NCBI RefSeq assembly: GCF_009695605.1
Contig: NZ_VUNQ01000002.1
Location: forward strand, 62,001 to 126,000
Reading direction: 5' to 3'
Source of the DNA: Tissierella pigra
GTDB taxonomy: Bacteria > Bacillota > Clostridia > Tissierellales > Tissierellaceae
Length of the DNA: 64,000 bases
The position numbers and the translations under genes were made by a program. Under the pieces are notes generated by a model. The model saw nothing but the letters and a program-made list of their open reading frames with translations. It was not told where the DNA came from and did no database searches. This document shows positions 1 through 9,050 of this stretch, piece by piece. Positions within the stretch are counted from its first letter, which is position 1; each line of letters starts with the position of its first letter.

Positions 1-392
1 ATTAAATAATTTTCATAATCTGTTTTATTCTCACCCATTAAATCTTTATAATGGGTTTTTAAATTCCCTTCTTCATCAGCTACAACTTTTATTTCCTTTA
101 CATAAGACTTTCCCCTAGAAGTTTCTAAAACAAAGTATCCTTCTTCTGTTCTAGCAGTATGAACTCCATTATTATTTTCATAAGTTATGTTATTTTCCCC
201 AGGTATATTTCTCAACTCTGGAGTTTTACTCATCTTTACCAATAACTTTTCAGGAAAAGACTCAGAAAGAGAAATATCCTTTTTATATCCTACTGTATTT
301 ACATTGGCTAAATTATTTGACAAAACATCTAGCTTTTTTTGGTTGGTCACTAAAGAAGTAGCTCCAATATATAGACCTCTATTCATATTCAT
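1..392 (-). CDS. flhO: Flagellar basal-body rod protein, FlhO/FlgF/FlgG family (5' part only)
   Basis: The reverse strand encodes a protein opening with MNRGLYIGATSL, followed by the rod/hook family motif LDVLSNNLANVNTVGYKK at about residues 21-38. That motif is the N-terminal helix that polymerises in the flagellar rod. The reading frame is open to the window edge, so only about 130 residues are seen. The start is the ATG at 392, because the next in-frame ATG (386) lies inside the conserved N-terminus and the ATG at 397 runs straight into TGA. The gene follows mbl, as flhO does in B. subtilis; that synteny is the main reason for preferring FlhO over FlgG. The exact paralogue cannot be settled from this fragment. 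Confidence 0.82.
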   Translation of the reverse strand, partial: MNMNRGLYIGATSLVTNQKKLDVLSNNLANVNTVGYKKDISLSESFPEKLLVKMSKTPELRNIPGENNITYENNNGVHTARTEEGYFVLETSRGKSYVKEIKVVADEEGNLKTHYKDLMGENKTDYENYL

Positions 393-444
393 CACATCCT
401 AAACATTATATCTATTATATTATCGGCTGATTTTATAAAAGACT

Positions 445-1467
445 TTAGCGTATATATTTTTTTGGTGTACTAGCTTCTACCACATTAGAATCAAGGTATT
501 GTATCCATTCCAATGCCTTACCTGTACCTCTTGCAACAGATGAAACTGGCTCATCTGCTATATGAACTGGAATTCCCGTTCTTTCCGATATCAGCTTATC
601 TAATCCATGAAGAAGTGCTCCTCCTCCAGTCATAAGTATTCCTCTATTACTAATATCTGCTGCTAATTCTGGTGGTGTTCTTTCAAGAACTATATGAACT
701 GTATCTATAATTTCTTGTATAGGTTCTTTAAGAGCTTGAAGCATATCATCTGAGGATACATTTATAGTTATAGGCAGACCTGTTAATAAATTCCTTCCTC
801 TTACTTCCTTAAACCTTTCTTCTCCCATCTCATAGGCAGAACCTATATTGAGTTTTAGTTCCTCAGCTGATCTTTCTCCTATCATCATATTAAATTTTTT
901 TCTAATATATTTGGAAATAGATTCATCCCATTCATCGCCAGCTATTTTTATGGAACGACTAACAACAATACCTCCTAAGGAAATCACAGCTACATCTGTA
1001 GTACCTCCACCAATATCAATTACCATATTGCCAGTTGGCTCTGTAATATCTACTCCTGCTCCTATGGCAGCAGCAATTGGTTCTTCTATTATATAAGTTT
1101 TTATAGCCCCTGCCTGAGTACTAGCTTCTATAACTGCTCGTTTTTCTACTTCAGTTATTCCACTAGGTACACACACTATTACTCTAGGCTTTAAAATATA
1201 CTTACCTATTGCTTTTTGTATAAAATATTTTATCATTCTTTCAGTTATATCATAATCAGATATTACTCCATCTCTCATAGGTCTAATAGCTGTAATATTT
1301 CCTGGAGTTCTACCTAACATTCTTCTAGCCTCTTCTCCAACTGCTAGAAGCTTGTTTGTATTTTGATCTATAGCAACAACTGAAGGTTCTTGTAATACTA
1401 CTCCTTTACCTTTTACATATACTAAAACGCTTGCAGTACCTAAATCTATTCCTATATCCGCTCTCAC
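445..1467 (-). CDS. mbl: Rod-shape determining protein Mbl/MreB (actin-like)
   Basis: This 340-residue bacterial actin forms membrane-bound filaments that guide sidewall peptidoglycan synthesis. Visible signatures are the phosphate-1 loop [15 protein letters not shown] near the N-terminus, [18 protein letters not shown] (phosphate-2, about residues 149-166) and [15 protein letters not shown] (adenosine motif, about 275-289). The length is normal for MreB. It lies between spoIIID and a flagellar rod gene, as mbl does in B. subtilis, so I favour Mbl over the mreBCD paralogue. It starts at ATG 1467 behind AGGAGG. No clear terminator follows it, so read-through into the flagellar gene is possible. 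Confidence 0.9.
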   Translation of the reverse strand: MRADIGIDLGTASVLVYVKGKGVVLQEPSVVAIDQNTNKLLAVGEEARRMLGRTPGNITAIRPMRDGVISDYDITERMIKYFIQKAIGKYILKPRVIVCVPSGITEVEKRAVIEASTQAGAIKTYIIEEPIAAAIGAGVDITEPTGNMVIDIGGGTTDVAVISLGGIVVSRSIKIAGDEWDESISKYIRKKFNMMIGERSAEELKLNIGSAYEMGEERFKEVRGRNLLTGLPITINVSSDDMLQALKEPIQEIIDTVHIVLERTPPELAADISNRGILMTGGGALLHGLDKLISERTGIPVHIADEPVSSVARGTGKALEWIQYLDSNVVEASTPKKYIR

Positions 1468-1562
1468 GTTACTACTAACCTCCTTATTTATCCTTATCTA
1501 ATATAGTATTCTACATTAATTTTAAAACTCCTTCTTTTTTTGGAGATTTTTGTCAAAAAATT

Positions 1563-1590
1563 TAAAAGTCCCAACTATGGGACTCTTTTA
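1563..1590 (-). terminator. Hairpin terminator after spoIIID
   Basis: Reading on the minus strand, AGAGTCCC - ATAGT - TGGGACTTTT forms a short GC-containing stem followed by a T-rich run. It overlaps the spoIIID stop codon. It would separate the sporulation regulator from mbl. Confidence 0.65.
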
Positions 1591-1842
1591 TTCATTAGAT
1601 ACGCTATACTTTAATTTAGTTGCTTCTCCGCCTCTTATATGTCTCTCTGACTTATTAAAATCTAATAAGTTCTTTACGCTATCGGCTAAGTTTGGATTTA
1701 TCTTTGGCAATCTTTCTGTTAAATCTTTATGAATCGTTGATTTGCTGCACCCAAAAGCTTTAGCTGTATCCCGAACAGTACTTTTATTCGCAATTATATA
1801 TTTTGCAACTTCTAGTGTTCGTTCCTCTATATAATCTTTCAC
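1588..1842 (-). CDS. spoIIID: Sporulation transcriptional regulator SpoIIID
   Basis: An 84-residue DNA-binding protein that activates and represses mother-cell genes under sigma-E and sigma-K. The family signature is plain: YIEERTLEVAKYII, then the helix-turn-helix STVRDTAKAFGCSKSTIHKDL (about residues 21-41, written here as two overlapping helices) and the basic C-terminal part ERLPKINPNLADSV. Length and position, upstream of mbl and downstream of spoIIQ, match the B. subtilis locus. Translation starts at a GTG (1842) behind AGGGGGG. It probably has its own mother-cell promoter, because the 49 bp to spoIIQ leave room for one, but I could not assign the boxes convincingly. Confidence 0.95.
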   Translation of the reverse strand: MKDYIEERTLEVAKYIIANKSTVRDTAKAFGCSKSTIHKDLTERLPKINPNLADSVKNLLDFNKSERHIRGGEATKLKYSVSNE

Positions 1843-1891
1843 TTACCAACCCCCCTGACTTTTTGGGTATTCACTAAATATTTATGCACTT

Positions 1892-2704
1892 CTAATCATT
1901 AATAGAACGTGGATCCACTAATTTTCCATTTTTTATAACTTCAAAATGAAGATGTGGTTTCATTAACATTTCAGCCTTAGCTGTACTTCCTATTTTAGAT
2001 ATATGATCTCCCTTTTTTACTTCCAGTCCTTCTTTTACCATTTCTTTAGTTTCTAAATTAGAATATCTAGTTTGTAAGCCATTTCCATGCTCTATTACTA
2101 TTACTATTCCCCATAGATCATCTTCATATACTTCCTTAACTACTCCATCTAATGCTGCCTTAACTGCCGTCCCCATTGATGCTTCAATATCAATAGCTTC
2201 ATGACCTACCCACGCATCTAAAGTTTCTGAATATATTAGAGTATTTGTAGCATAGTCAGTTAGTATATTTCCTTCTACTGGCATAGAAATATTTGCCGTA
2301 TCTTGTACTATTTCCGGAGTCTCTCTATAATCATCTTCTTCAAATTCCAATTCCTCATCTTCAACATTATTATTTACAGTCTCTACTTCTTCAATTTCCA
2401 TAGTTTCTTCTATCTCTTCTAACTCTTCTTCATCATTCTTATTTTCTTCTTCAGTCTCCTCCACATCCTCTGCATTTACCGTCTTTACTTCTTCCTGATT
2501 AATCAAATCAAAATGTTCATCATATAGAGAAATTTCCTCTCCACTTTCTTCTAGAATTGTAAAATCCCCATTCCCTACATTTTTATTCTTATTCATGTTT
2601 TCCATGGATAAAAACAAAGTACCTCCTGCAACTAAACATACACACACAAATAAGATTAAGATAAATCCTTCTTTTTCCATTAATTTTATTAATTTATTTT
2701 TCAT
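1892..2704 (-). CDS. spoIIQ: SpoIIQ-like forespore membrane protein with LytM/M23 peptidase domain
   Basis: A 270-residue protein with one N-terminal membrane anchor (about residues 13-31), a strongly acidic Glu-rich linker (about 55-130) and a C-terminal LytM domain. SpoIIQ sits in the forespore membrane and pairs with SpoIIIAH across the intermembrane space during engulfment. Both zinc motifs of M23 peptidases are present: GHEAID (HxxxD) and PHLHFEV (HxH). B. subtilis SpoIIQ, as I recall, has lost the HxxxD histidine, whereas clostridial homologues keep it. I chose ATG 2704, which sits 4 nt after GGAGGTGG, over an ATG 15 codons upstream that would lie near the candidate promoter. Synteny between spoIID and spoIIID supports the name. 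Confidence 0.88.
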   Translation of the reverse strand: MKNKLIKLMEKEGFILILFVCVCLVAGGTLFLSMENMNKNKNVGNGDFTILEESGEEISLYDEHFDLINQEEVKTVNAEDVEETEEENKNDEEELEEIEETMEIEEVETVNNNVEDEELEFEEDDYRETPEIVQDTANISMPVEGNILTDYATNTLIYSETLDAWVGHEAIDIEASMGTAVKAALDGVVKEVYEDDLWGIVIVIEHGNGLQTRYSNLETKEMVKEGLEVKKGDHISKIGSTAKAEMLMKPHLHFEVIKNGKLVDPRSIND

Positions 2705-2722
2705 ATGTCCACCTCCATTACC

Positions 2723-2751
2723 TAGTATTTCCACATTGAAAAAATCCATAC
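2723..2751 (-). promoter_or_regulatory. Candidate sigma-F promoter of spoIIQ
   Basis: On the minus strand GTATG (2751-2747) is followed after 14 nt by GGAAATACTA (2732-2723). The second box matches the sigma-F -10 pattern GGnrAnAnTA at every fixed position; the first differs from GyATA by one base. Transcription would begin just ahead of the ribosome site of spoIIQ, giving a very short leader. B. subtilis spoIIQ is sigma-F dependent. The boxes are seen; their function is inferred. Confidence 0.5.
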
Positions 2752-2784
2752 AATAAATTCACAATTATTAGTGATCAAAATAAA

Positions 2785-2825
2785 AATAACTCCAATTTTG
2801 GTTCTAACACCAAAATTAGAGCTAT
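2785..2825 (-). terminator. Intrinsic terminator after spoIID
   Basis: On the minus strand AGCTCTAATTTTGGT - GTTAGA - ACCAAAATTGGAGTT forms a long stem followed by ATTTTTATTTT. It lies 18 bp beyond the spoIID stop. Confidence 0.8.
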
Positions 2826-2842
2826 TAAATAATCAAAACTAT

Positions 2843-3880
2843 TTAATTGTCTATTTCCTTTATTTCTACTTCTGTATAATAGTGTTTTAGTATTTCCTCA
2901 TAGGTACTGCCATGTTTACCCATACCATTGGCACCCCATTGACTCATACCTACTCCATGACCATATCCATAAGTCTCTATTTCTATTATATTTAATTTTT
3001 TATCTAAGGATATGGTAAAATTAGTTGAGTTTAAGGCAAATAAATCTCTTAAATCTCTGCCTTCTAATATAATTCCATCTATGGCAATTTTCTTTACTCT
3101 ACCTGTTAATGTTCTATCTATTAATTTTATTTTTTCCTGTATATTATCCTTAGTTATTTTAACATCAGGATATTTAGATTGAATCTTTTTAATAAATTCA
3201 TCTAAGGTTAAAGTCAATATATCTTTAAATTTTGGTGCTTCTTCTTCATAGGGACTAGTTACAGATTTTAAGTAAGGTGACTCTACTGCAAATACATCTT
3301 TGGCGTCTTCTGTCCTACCTCCTGCTGTGGAGTGATATAGTGGTTCTATAATTTCACCATTATAAAATATTGCCAAATTCTTAGTTGAATTTACCGATTC
3401 TTCAATCTTACCCCAATATTCCTCCATCCAACTTTCTCCATGGAGTTCTCTCAACTGTTCAAGAGATAAGTACGCCTGACAGTGGATACCTGTACAAAGA
3501 GGAGCAGATTTATGTTCTGGATGTCCATCAGCAAACCTTATACTTCTACTTATGGCATAGGTTCTAGCAGCCACTGCCTGAGCCTTCAATGCCTCAATAT
3601 GAAATGCTGCAGGCATTTCTGCTGCAACTACACCTTTTATATACTCATCTAATTTTAATTCTTCAGTTTCTCCAGTTTTGGAATTATATACTTTGATGAC
3701 TTCATATTCATGATCCTTAACTGATGTTATTTCATTTGTCTCTATTGTATTATCCTCTTCTAAGGATTCTCCAACTACTGAATTGACTCTAGGTACAAAA
3801 TTAAAAGTCTTAACAATAACTGTAGGTAATATTATAGTTATTATCAAGACTGTCCCAATATAAATTCCAAGTTTTTTCAT
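2843..3880 (-). CDS. spoIID: Stage II sporulation protein D (engulfment lytic transglycosylase)
   Basis: A 345-residue membrane-anchored enzyme that cleaves denuded glycan strands so that the mother-cell membrane can move round the forespore; it works with SpoIIM and SpoIIP. It has an N-terminal hydrophobic anchor (about residues 3-24) and then the SpoIID/LytB domain with EMPAAFHIEALKAQAVAART, which carries the expected catalytic glutamate in the EMP motif. The C-terminal signature is GYGHGVGMSQWGANGM. I chose ATG 3880 behind GAGGGGGAG. The in-frame ATG 14 codons upstream lies at the -10 region of the candidate promoter and would spoil the signal anchor. It is flanked by murA and spoIIQ, as in B. 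subtilis. Confidence 0.94.
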   Translation of the reverse strand: MKKLGIYIGTVLIITIILPTVIVKTFNFVPRVNSVVGESLEEDNTIETNEITSVKDHEYEVIKVYNSKTGETEELKLDEYIKGVVAAEMPAAFHIEALKAQAVAARTYAISRSIRFADGHPEHKSAPLCTGIHCQAYLSLEQLRELHGESWMEEYWGKIEESVNSTKNLAIFYNGEIIEPLYHSTAGGRTEDAKDVFAVESPYLKSVTSPYEEEAPKFKDILTLTLDEFIKKIQSKYPDVKITKDNIQEKIKLIDRTLTGRVKKIAIDGIILEGRDLRDLFALNSTNFTISLDKKLNIIEIETYGYGHGVGMSQWGANGMGKHGSTYEEILKHYYTEVEIKEIDN

Positions 3881-3911
3881 TTTCTCCCCCTCTTTACCTT
3901 TAGTATGTAAT

Positions 3912-3941
3912 ATAATATGCAAATTTTATAGTCCATATGAC
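3912..3941 (-). promoter_or_regulatory. Candidate sigma-E promoter of spoIID
   Basis: On the minus strand GTCATATG (3941-3934), 14 nt, then CATATTAT (3919-3912) resembles the sigma-E pattern KMATATTT - N14 - CATACAAT. It would give a leader of roughly 25 nt before the spoIID ATG. spoIID is sigma-E dependent in B. subtilis. The match is partial. Confidence 0.45.
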
Positions 3942-3957
3942 TATAAAATTTGCATAT
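3915..3957. repeat. Perfect 19-bp inverted repeat overlapping the spoIID promoter
   Basis: Arms 3915-3933 and 3939-3957 are exact reverse complements around CATAT. No T-run follows either arm, so it does not look like a simple terminator. It embraces both boxes of the candidate sigma-E promoter and could be a regulator site (SpoIIID or other) or a leader hairpin. Confidence 0.7.
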
Positions 3958-3993
3958 ATCTAATTACGAAGGAAAAGATAAAAAGGATAAAAA

Positions 3994-4040
3994 ATATAGG
4001 AAATAAAAAAAGTGCCATGGCACTTTTTTATTTCCTATAT
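3994..4040 (-). terminator. Long palindromic terminator at the end of murA
   Basis: A near-perfect palindrome centred on GTGCCATGGCAC is flanked by A7 and T6 and then by matching AT-rich arms. It can work in either direction. It overlaps the last codons of murA and separates murA from spoIID. Confidence 0.85.
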
Positions 4041-5278
4041 ATAATTGCTCCTAATTGTGTAAATTTCTCTTCTATATTATCATATCCTCTATCTATATGA
4101 TATATATTATCGATTTCAGTAACTCCTTCAGATACTAACCCAGCTAATACTAAAGCTGCTCCTGCTCGTAGATCTGATGCTTTTACTGGAGCTGATGTTA
4201 GATTTTTTACACCTTGAATAATTGCAGACCTTCCATCAATTTTTATATCTGCACCCATTCTCTTTAGTTCGTCTACGTGCATAAATCTATTTTCAAAAAC
4301 AGTTTCTATACATACTGATGTACCTTTACAAAGACTCATAAGTGCCATAAATTGTGCCTGCATATCTGTAGGAAATCCTGGATATGGTAAAGTTTTTATA
4401 TCTATTGCTTTTAAATCCTTTGTACCAATTACTCTAACTGAATCTCCATTTTCTATTACTTCACAGCCTACTTCTTTTAATTTTGCTATAACTGGTTTTA
4501 TATGACTGGTGATTACATTGTCTACAATAATATCTCCACCAGTTATAGCTGCTGCTACCATAAATGTACCAGCTTCAATTCTATCGGGGATAATAGAATG
4601 AACACCTCCGCCTAATTTTTCTACACCTTTGATTCTTATGGTAGATGTTCCTGCTCCCTTAATATCTGCTCCTAGTTTATTTAAAAAACTAGCTAAGTCT
4701 ACTATTTCTGGTTCCATTGCTGCATTATCTAATATGGTATCTCCCTCTGCTAATACTGCTGCCATCATTATATTTTCTGTAGCTCCAACAGAAGGAAAGT
4801 CTAAGTAAATTTTATCTCCTACTAATTTATCCGCATAGGCTGTAATATTACCATGATCTACATCTATGGTTGCACCTAATGCCTTAAATCCTTTTAAATG
4901 CAAATCTATAGGTCTAGTACCTATGGCACATCCACCAGGTAATGAGTTTTTAGTTCTTCCAAGTCTTGTAAGAAGTGGTCCCATAACTAAAAAAGATGCT
5001 CTCATTTTACTCATTAATTCGTATTTAGTTTCATAGTTATTTATATTTCTAGAATTAATTTTTATTTTGCCTTTATCTAATTGTTCAACTTCTGCCCCAA
5101 GTGATCTAAGAACTTCACAAATCACTGTAACATCTTTAAGATTTGGTACATCCTCCAAAATTATATCTTCTGTACCTAGCAAAGATGCTGCTAATATTGG
5201 AAGTGCCGAATTCTTTGCTCCAGATATTCTAACTCTTCCTTTCAATGGGGGGCTTTTTTCCACCATTATTTTTTCCAA
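4028..5278 (-). CDS. murA: UDP-N-acetylglucosamine 1-carboxyvinyltransferase MurA
   Basis: This 416-residue cytoplasmic enzyme transfers enolpyruvate from PEP to UDP-GlcNAc, the first committed step of peptidoglycan synthesis. Seen are the N-terminal substrate-binding motif GRVRISGAKNSALPIL, the loop PGGCAIGTRPIDLHLKG with the PEP-binding, fosfomycin-target cysteine (about residue 117), and FPTDMQAQFMAL. Length is typical. Its place between ywmB/atp and spoIID matches B. subtilis murAA. Low-GC Gram-positives often have a second copy (murZ), so a paralogue elsewhere is likely. Its 3' end runs into a palindromic terminator. Confidence 0.96.
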   Translation of the reverse strand: MEKIMVEKSPPLKGRVRISGAKNSALPILAASLLGTEDIILEDVPNLKDVTVICEVLRSLGAEVEQLDKGKIKINSRNINNYETKYELMSKMRASFLVMGPLLTRLGRTKNSLPGGCAIGTRPIDLHLKGFKALGATIDVDHGNITAYADKLVGDKIYLDFPSVGATENIMMAAVLAEGDTILDNAAMEPEIVDLASFLNKLGADIKGAGTSTIRIKGVEKLGGGVHSIIPDRIEAGTFMVAAAITGGDIIVDNVITSHIKPVIAKLKEVGCEVIENGDSVRVIGTKDLKAIDIKTLPYPGFPTDMQAQFMALMSLCKGTSVCIETVFENRFMHVDELKRMGADIKIDGRSAIIQGVKNLTSAPVKASDLRAGAALVLAGLVSEGVTEIDNIYHIDRGYDNIEEKFTQLGAIIYRK

Positions 5279-5296
5279 GCAAATCTCCTCCTAATT

Positions 5297-6094
5297 TTAG
5301 TATCCAATGGTAATAATAGGCGTTCCTATCCAAATATAGGTCTTATCTTCATATTCATTGTATCTTACTGCCAAATTTAGGTTAACCTTTTTATCACCGG
5401 AGAATATGGAACTTTCTATAAGAGGAGTATAGGCAGTGTAACTAACTATGGATTCGTCTACATATTCTTCAACAATTTTTCCCTTATACTTCATTACAGA
5501 TTTAGCTGCGTCTTTCTTCAGTTCTTTACCTGATACTTTTCCCTCTAATGTTCCAATAATACAAGTTGTAGTTTCTAAAGGTTTACCATAGCTTTTAAAA
5601 ATACTTGTTACCTTTTCTATTATACCATTAATACTAAAATTTTGCTTATGTTTTATTAAATTTATAAAAAGAGTTGTTTCTTCCTGAGTACAGTCTGGAC
5701 TTGAGTATGAAGCTATTGTAAACTCTATCATATTTTTATTTATATCATATCCATATACTATTAAATGTCTAGACTCAAACTCTTCAGTATACTGTCTTAT
5801 AAAGTATTTTCCTTCTTCTTCTGTAATGTCCACATCATCTATATAGGGGTCTATTTCAACTCCAGTAATACCTAATTCATTGATTACTTTCTTACTTATA
5901 TCCTCCATTTCGTCTTTAGATATAAGCCTATCTAATATTATTCCCCCCATATTTAAATCTCCCTCTTTAAATTCACCTTCTAATCTTTGTAATATACCTT
6001 GTAAAATATCTTCCTCATTGTATTTCTTTCCTGCCATTGTTATTGTTGGAATTAATAAAGATAGAATAATTGCAAATAAAATTAATTTTTTCAT
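5297..6094 (-). CDS. ywmB: YwmB-family secreted protein
   Basis: A 265-residue protein with a cleavable signal peptide (MKKLILFAIILSLLIP, cleavage likely after TMA near residue 22). The body is a YwmB/TATA-box-binding-like fold of unknown function, which I assign from the motif VYGYDINKNMIEFTIASYSSP and from position between atpC and murA, exactly where ywmB sits in B. subtilis. The frame is open for 23 more codons upstream, but ATG 6094 directly follows AAGGAGGGATACA and begins the signal peptide. No catalytic motif is visible. The stop lies 18 bp from the murA start, so co-transcription with murA is likely. Confidence 0.75.
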   Translation of the reverse strand: MKKLILFAIILSLLIPTITMAGKKYNEEDILQGILQRLEGEFKEGDLNMGGIILDRLISKDEMEDISKKVINELGITGVEIDPYIDDVDITEEEGKYFIRQYTEEFESRHLIVYGYDINKNMIEFTIASYSSPDCTQEETTLFINLIKHKQNFSINGIIEKVTSIFKSYGKPLETTTCIIGTLEGKVSGKELKKDAAKSVMKYKGKIVEEYVDESIVSYTAYTPLIESSIFSGDKKVNLNLAVRYNEYEDKTYIWIGTPIITIGY

Positions 6095-6165
6095 TGTATC
6101 CCTCCTTGATTTTAAAGGAAGGGTACTTTTTAATAAAATGTAAAGGGGGACAAAACATTTCAAAC

Positions 6166-6219
6166 TAAAAAGTACCCTATTCCTATGATAAAAGTATTAC
6201 CAAGGAAGGGTACTTTTTA
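6166..6219 (-). terminator. Probable terminator of the atp operon
   Basis: TAAAAAGTACCCT (from 6166) and its complement AGGGTACTTTTTA (to 6219) can pair around a loop of about 29 nt. A third copy of GGGTACTTTTTA lies at 6121-6132, so two alternative hairpins are possible. Weak as a classical terminator, but correctly placed after atpC. Confidence 0.45.
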
Positions 6220-6238
6220 TACCTATATTAATTAAATT

Positions 6239-6649
6239 TTAATCAAATTTTTTAATTTGAGAAACTTCAATTCTATTTATAGCACGATGAAGGGCTAACT
6301 CTGCTCTATGAATATCTATATTATCACGTCTATCTTTAAGTCTCTTTTCTGCTCTTTCTTTTGCAGACTTAGCTCTTTCTATATCTATATCATCTGGCCA
6401 TTCTGCTGATTCAGTTACTATGGTAACTTTATCATCCTGAACAGAAACATATCCATCTGATATGGCAGCTACTCTTTCTTTACCTTCTTGAAATACTCTT
6501 ACCTTTCCAATTCTAAGAGGAGTAGTGATAGGAGCTCTTCCTTTTAATACAGCTAAGTCCCCATCGATACCCCTTACTATAACCATTTCTACTTTATCAG
6601 AGAAGAAAAGATTATCAGGGGTTACAATATCTAAATGAAAGTTAGACAT
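6239..6649 (-). CDS. atpC: F1 ATP synthase epsilon subunit
   Basis: A 136-residue central-stalk subunit of F1. The N-terminal beta-sandwich shows FHLDIVTPDNLFFSDKVEMVIVRGIDGDLAVLKGRAPI, quoted here in outline, with the family motif GIDGDLAVL near residue 29. The C-terminal helical hairpin contains ERAKSAKERAEKRL. It starts at ATG 6649, 2 nt after the atpD stop, behind GGAGG. It is the last gene of the atp operon. Confidence 0.94.
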   Translation of the reverse strand: MSNFHLDIVTPDNLFFSDKVEMVIVRGIDGDLAVLKGRAPITTPLRIGKVRVFQEGKERVAAISDGYVSVQDDKVTIVTESAEWPDDIDIERAKSAKERAEKRLKDRRDNIDIHRAELALHRAINRIEVSQIKKFD

Positions 6650-6651
6650 AA

Positions 6652-8067
<1,416 letters not shown>

Positions 8068-8925
8068 TTACTTTAGAGCATCAGCGCCAGATACAATTTC
8101 TGTTATTTCCATAGTAATGGCAGCTTGCCTTGCTCTATTATAGCTGATGTTTAATTCATCAATCATTTCTTCAGCATTATCTGTTGCAGCTTCCATGGCA
8201 ACTCTTCTAGCTGCCTGTTCACTTGAAGACGCTTCTATAAGAGCACCATAGATACTGCTTTGTATATATTTAGGAATCAAATATTCTAAAACTTCCTCTG
8301 GGGAAGGTTCAAATTCTGTAATGGTTTTTCTTTCCTTCTTTTCTTCATCAATTTCATTAGAAGGAAGTAATTTTATAATAGTAGGCACTTGAGAAATAGT
8401 TCCTTTAAACATGGTGTAGACCAGATTTATTTCATCTACATCCTTGTTTTCATATAAGTCCATGGCCAAACTACCAATTTCTCTAGCATCTGAAAACTGT
8501 GGATCTTCACTAATTCCAATAAATTGACCAACTATATTATAGTTTCTTTTTGTAAAATAGTCTCTAGCTTTAGAACCTACAGCTATGATTTTAGCATCTT
8601 TATTTTGCTCTCTTATTCTTTTCTCTGCTAGTCTTATTACTCCTCCATTATATCCTCCAGCTAAACCTCTATCAGCTGCTATTACAATGTATAAGGAGGA
8701 CTTGACTTCTCTAATATCTAATAATGGATGCTTTACATTACCTGTAGAACCTAAAATTTCTTGAATATTATGAAGGACTGTTTCATAATATGGTCTAGAC
8801 TTATCTAGTCTTTCCCTTGCACGTTTAAGTTTTGCAGAAGAAACCAATTCCATAGCCTTAGTAATTTGTTTGGTGTTACTTATTCCTCTTATTCGCCTTT
8901 TAATTTCTCTTGTTGTTTCAGCCAA
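8068..8925 (-). CDS. atpG: F1 ATP synthase gamma subunit
   Basis: A 285-residue rotor shaft subunit. The N-terminal coiled-coil helix contains RIRGISNTKQITKAMELVSS, and the C-terminal helix contains SYNRARQAAITMEITEIVSGADAL, quoted here as its start and end (SYNRARQAAIT...VSGADAL). Translation starts at a TTG (8925) behind AAGGTGGTG. Unlike the other atp genes, it is separated from atpA by 122 bp containing an AT-rich inverted repeat. Confidence 0.96.
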   Translation of the reverse strand: MAETTREIKRRIRGISNTKQITKAMELVSSAKLKRARERLDKSRPYYETVLHNIQEILGSTGNVKHPLLDIREVKSSLYIVIAADRGLAGGYNGGVIRLAEKRIREQNKDAKIIAVGSKARDYFTKRNYNIVGQFIGISEDPQFSDAREIGSLAMDLYENKDVDEINLVYTMFKGTISQVPTIIKLLPSNEIDEEKKERKTITEFEPSPEEVLEYLIPKYIQSSIYGALIEASSSEQAARRVAMEAATDNAEEMIDELNISYNRARQAAITMEITEIVSGADALK

Positions 8926-8948
8926 AATTTACACCACCTTGAAATAAT

Positions 8949-9050
8949 CGTTAATTGTTGATTGCTAATTTTAATTGTGGGGTCTATTAGATGAATAATT
9001 TCACTTATGTTTTCCACATTAATCTTGTTTACAATTACAATTTACAATTA
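8949..9050. repeat. Heptamer-ended intergenic repeat (RTGAATT-like, diverged) between atpA and atpG
   Basis: The left end reads TTAATTGTTGATTG; the right end read in reverse gives TTAATTGTAAATTG. These form an imperfect inverted repeat of roughly 35 bp per arm, with CCAC/GTGG near the inner side. It occupies the only sizeable gap inside the atp operon. It is the most diverged member of the RTGAATT group. Confidence 0.5.

Noticed and set aside
187-402. Plus-strand 71-residue open frame at the left edge
   Set aside because: It lies antisense to the clear flagellar rod protein reading, with no ribosome site.
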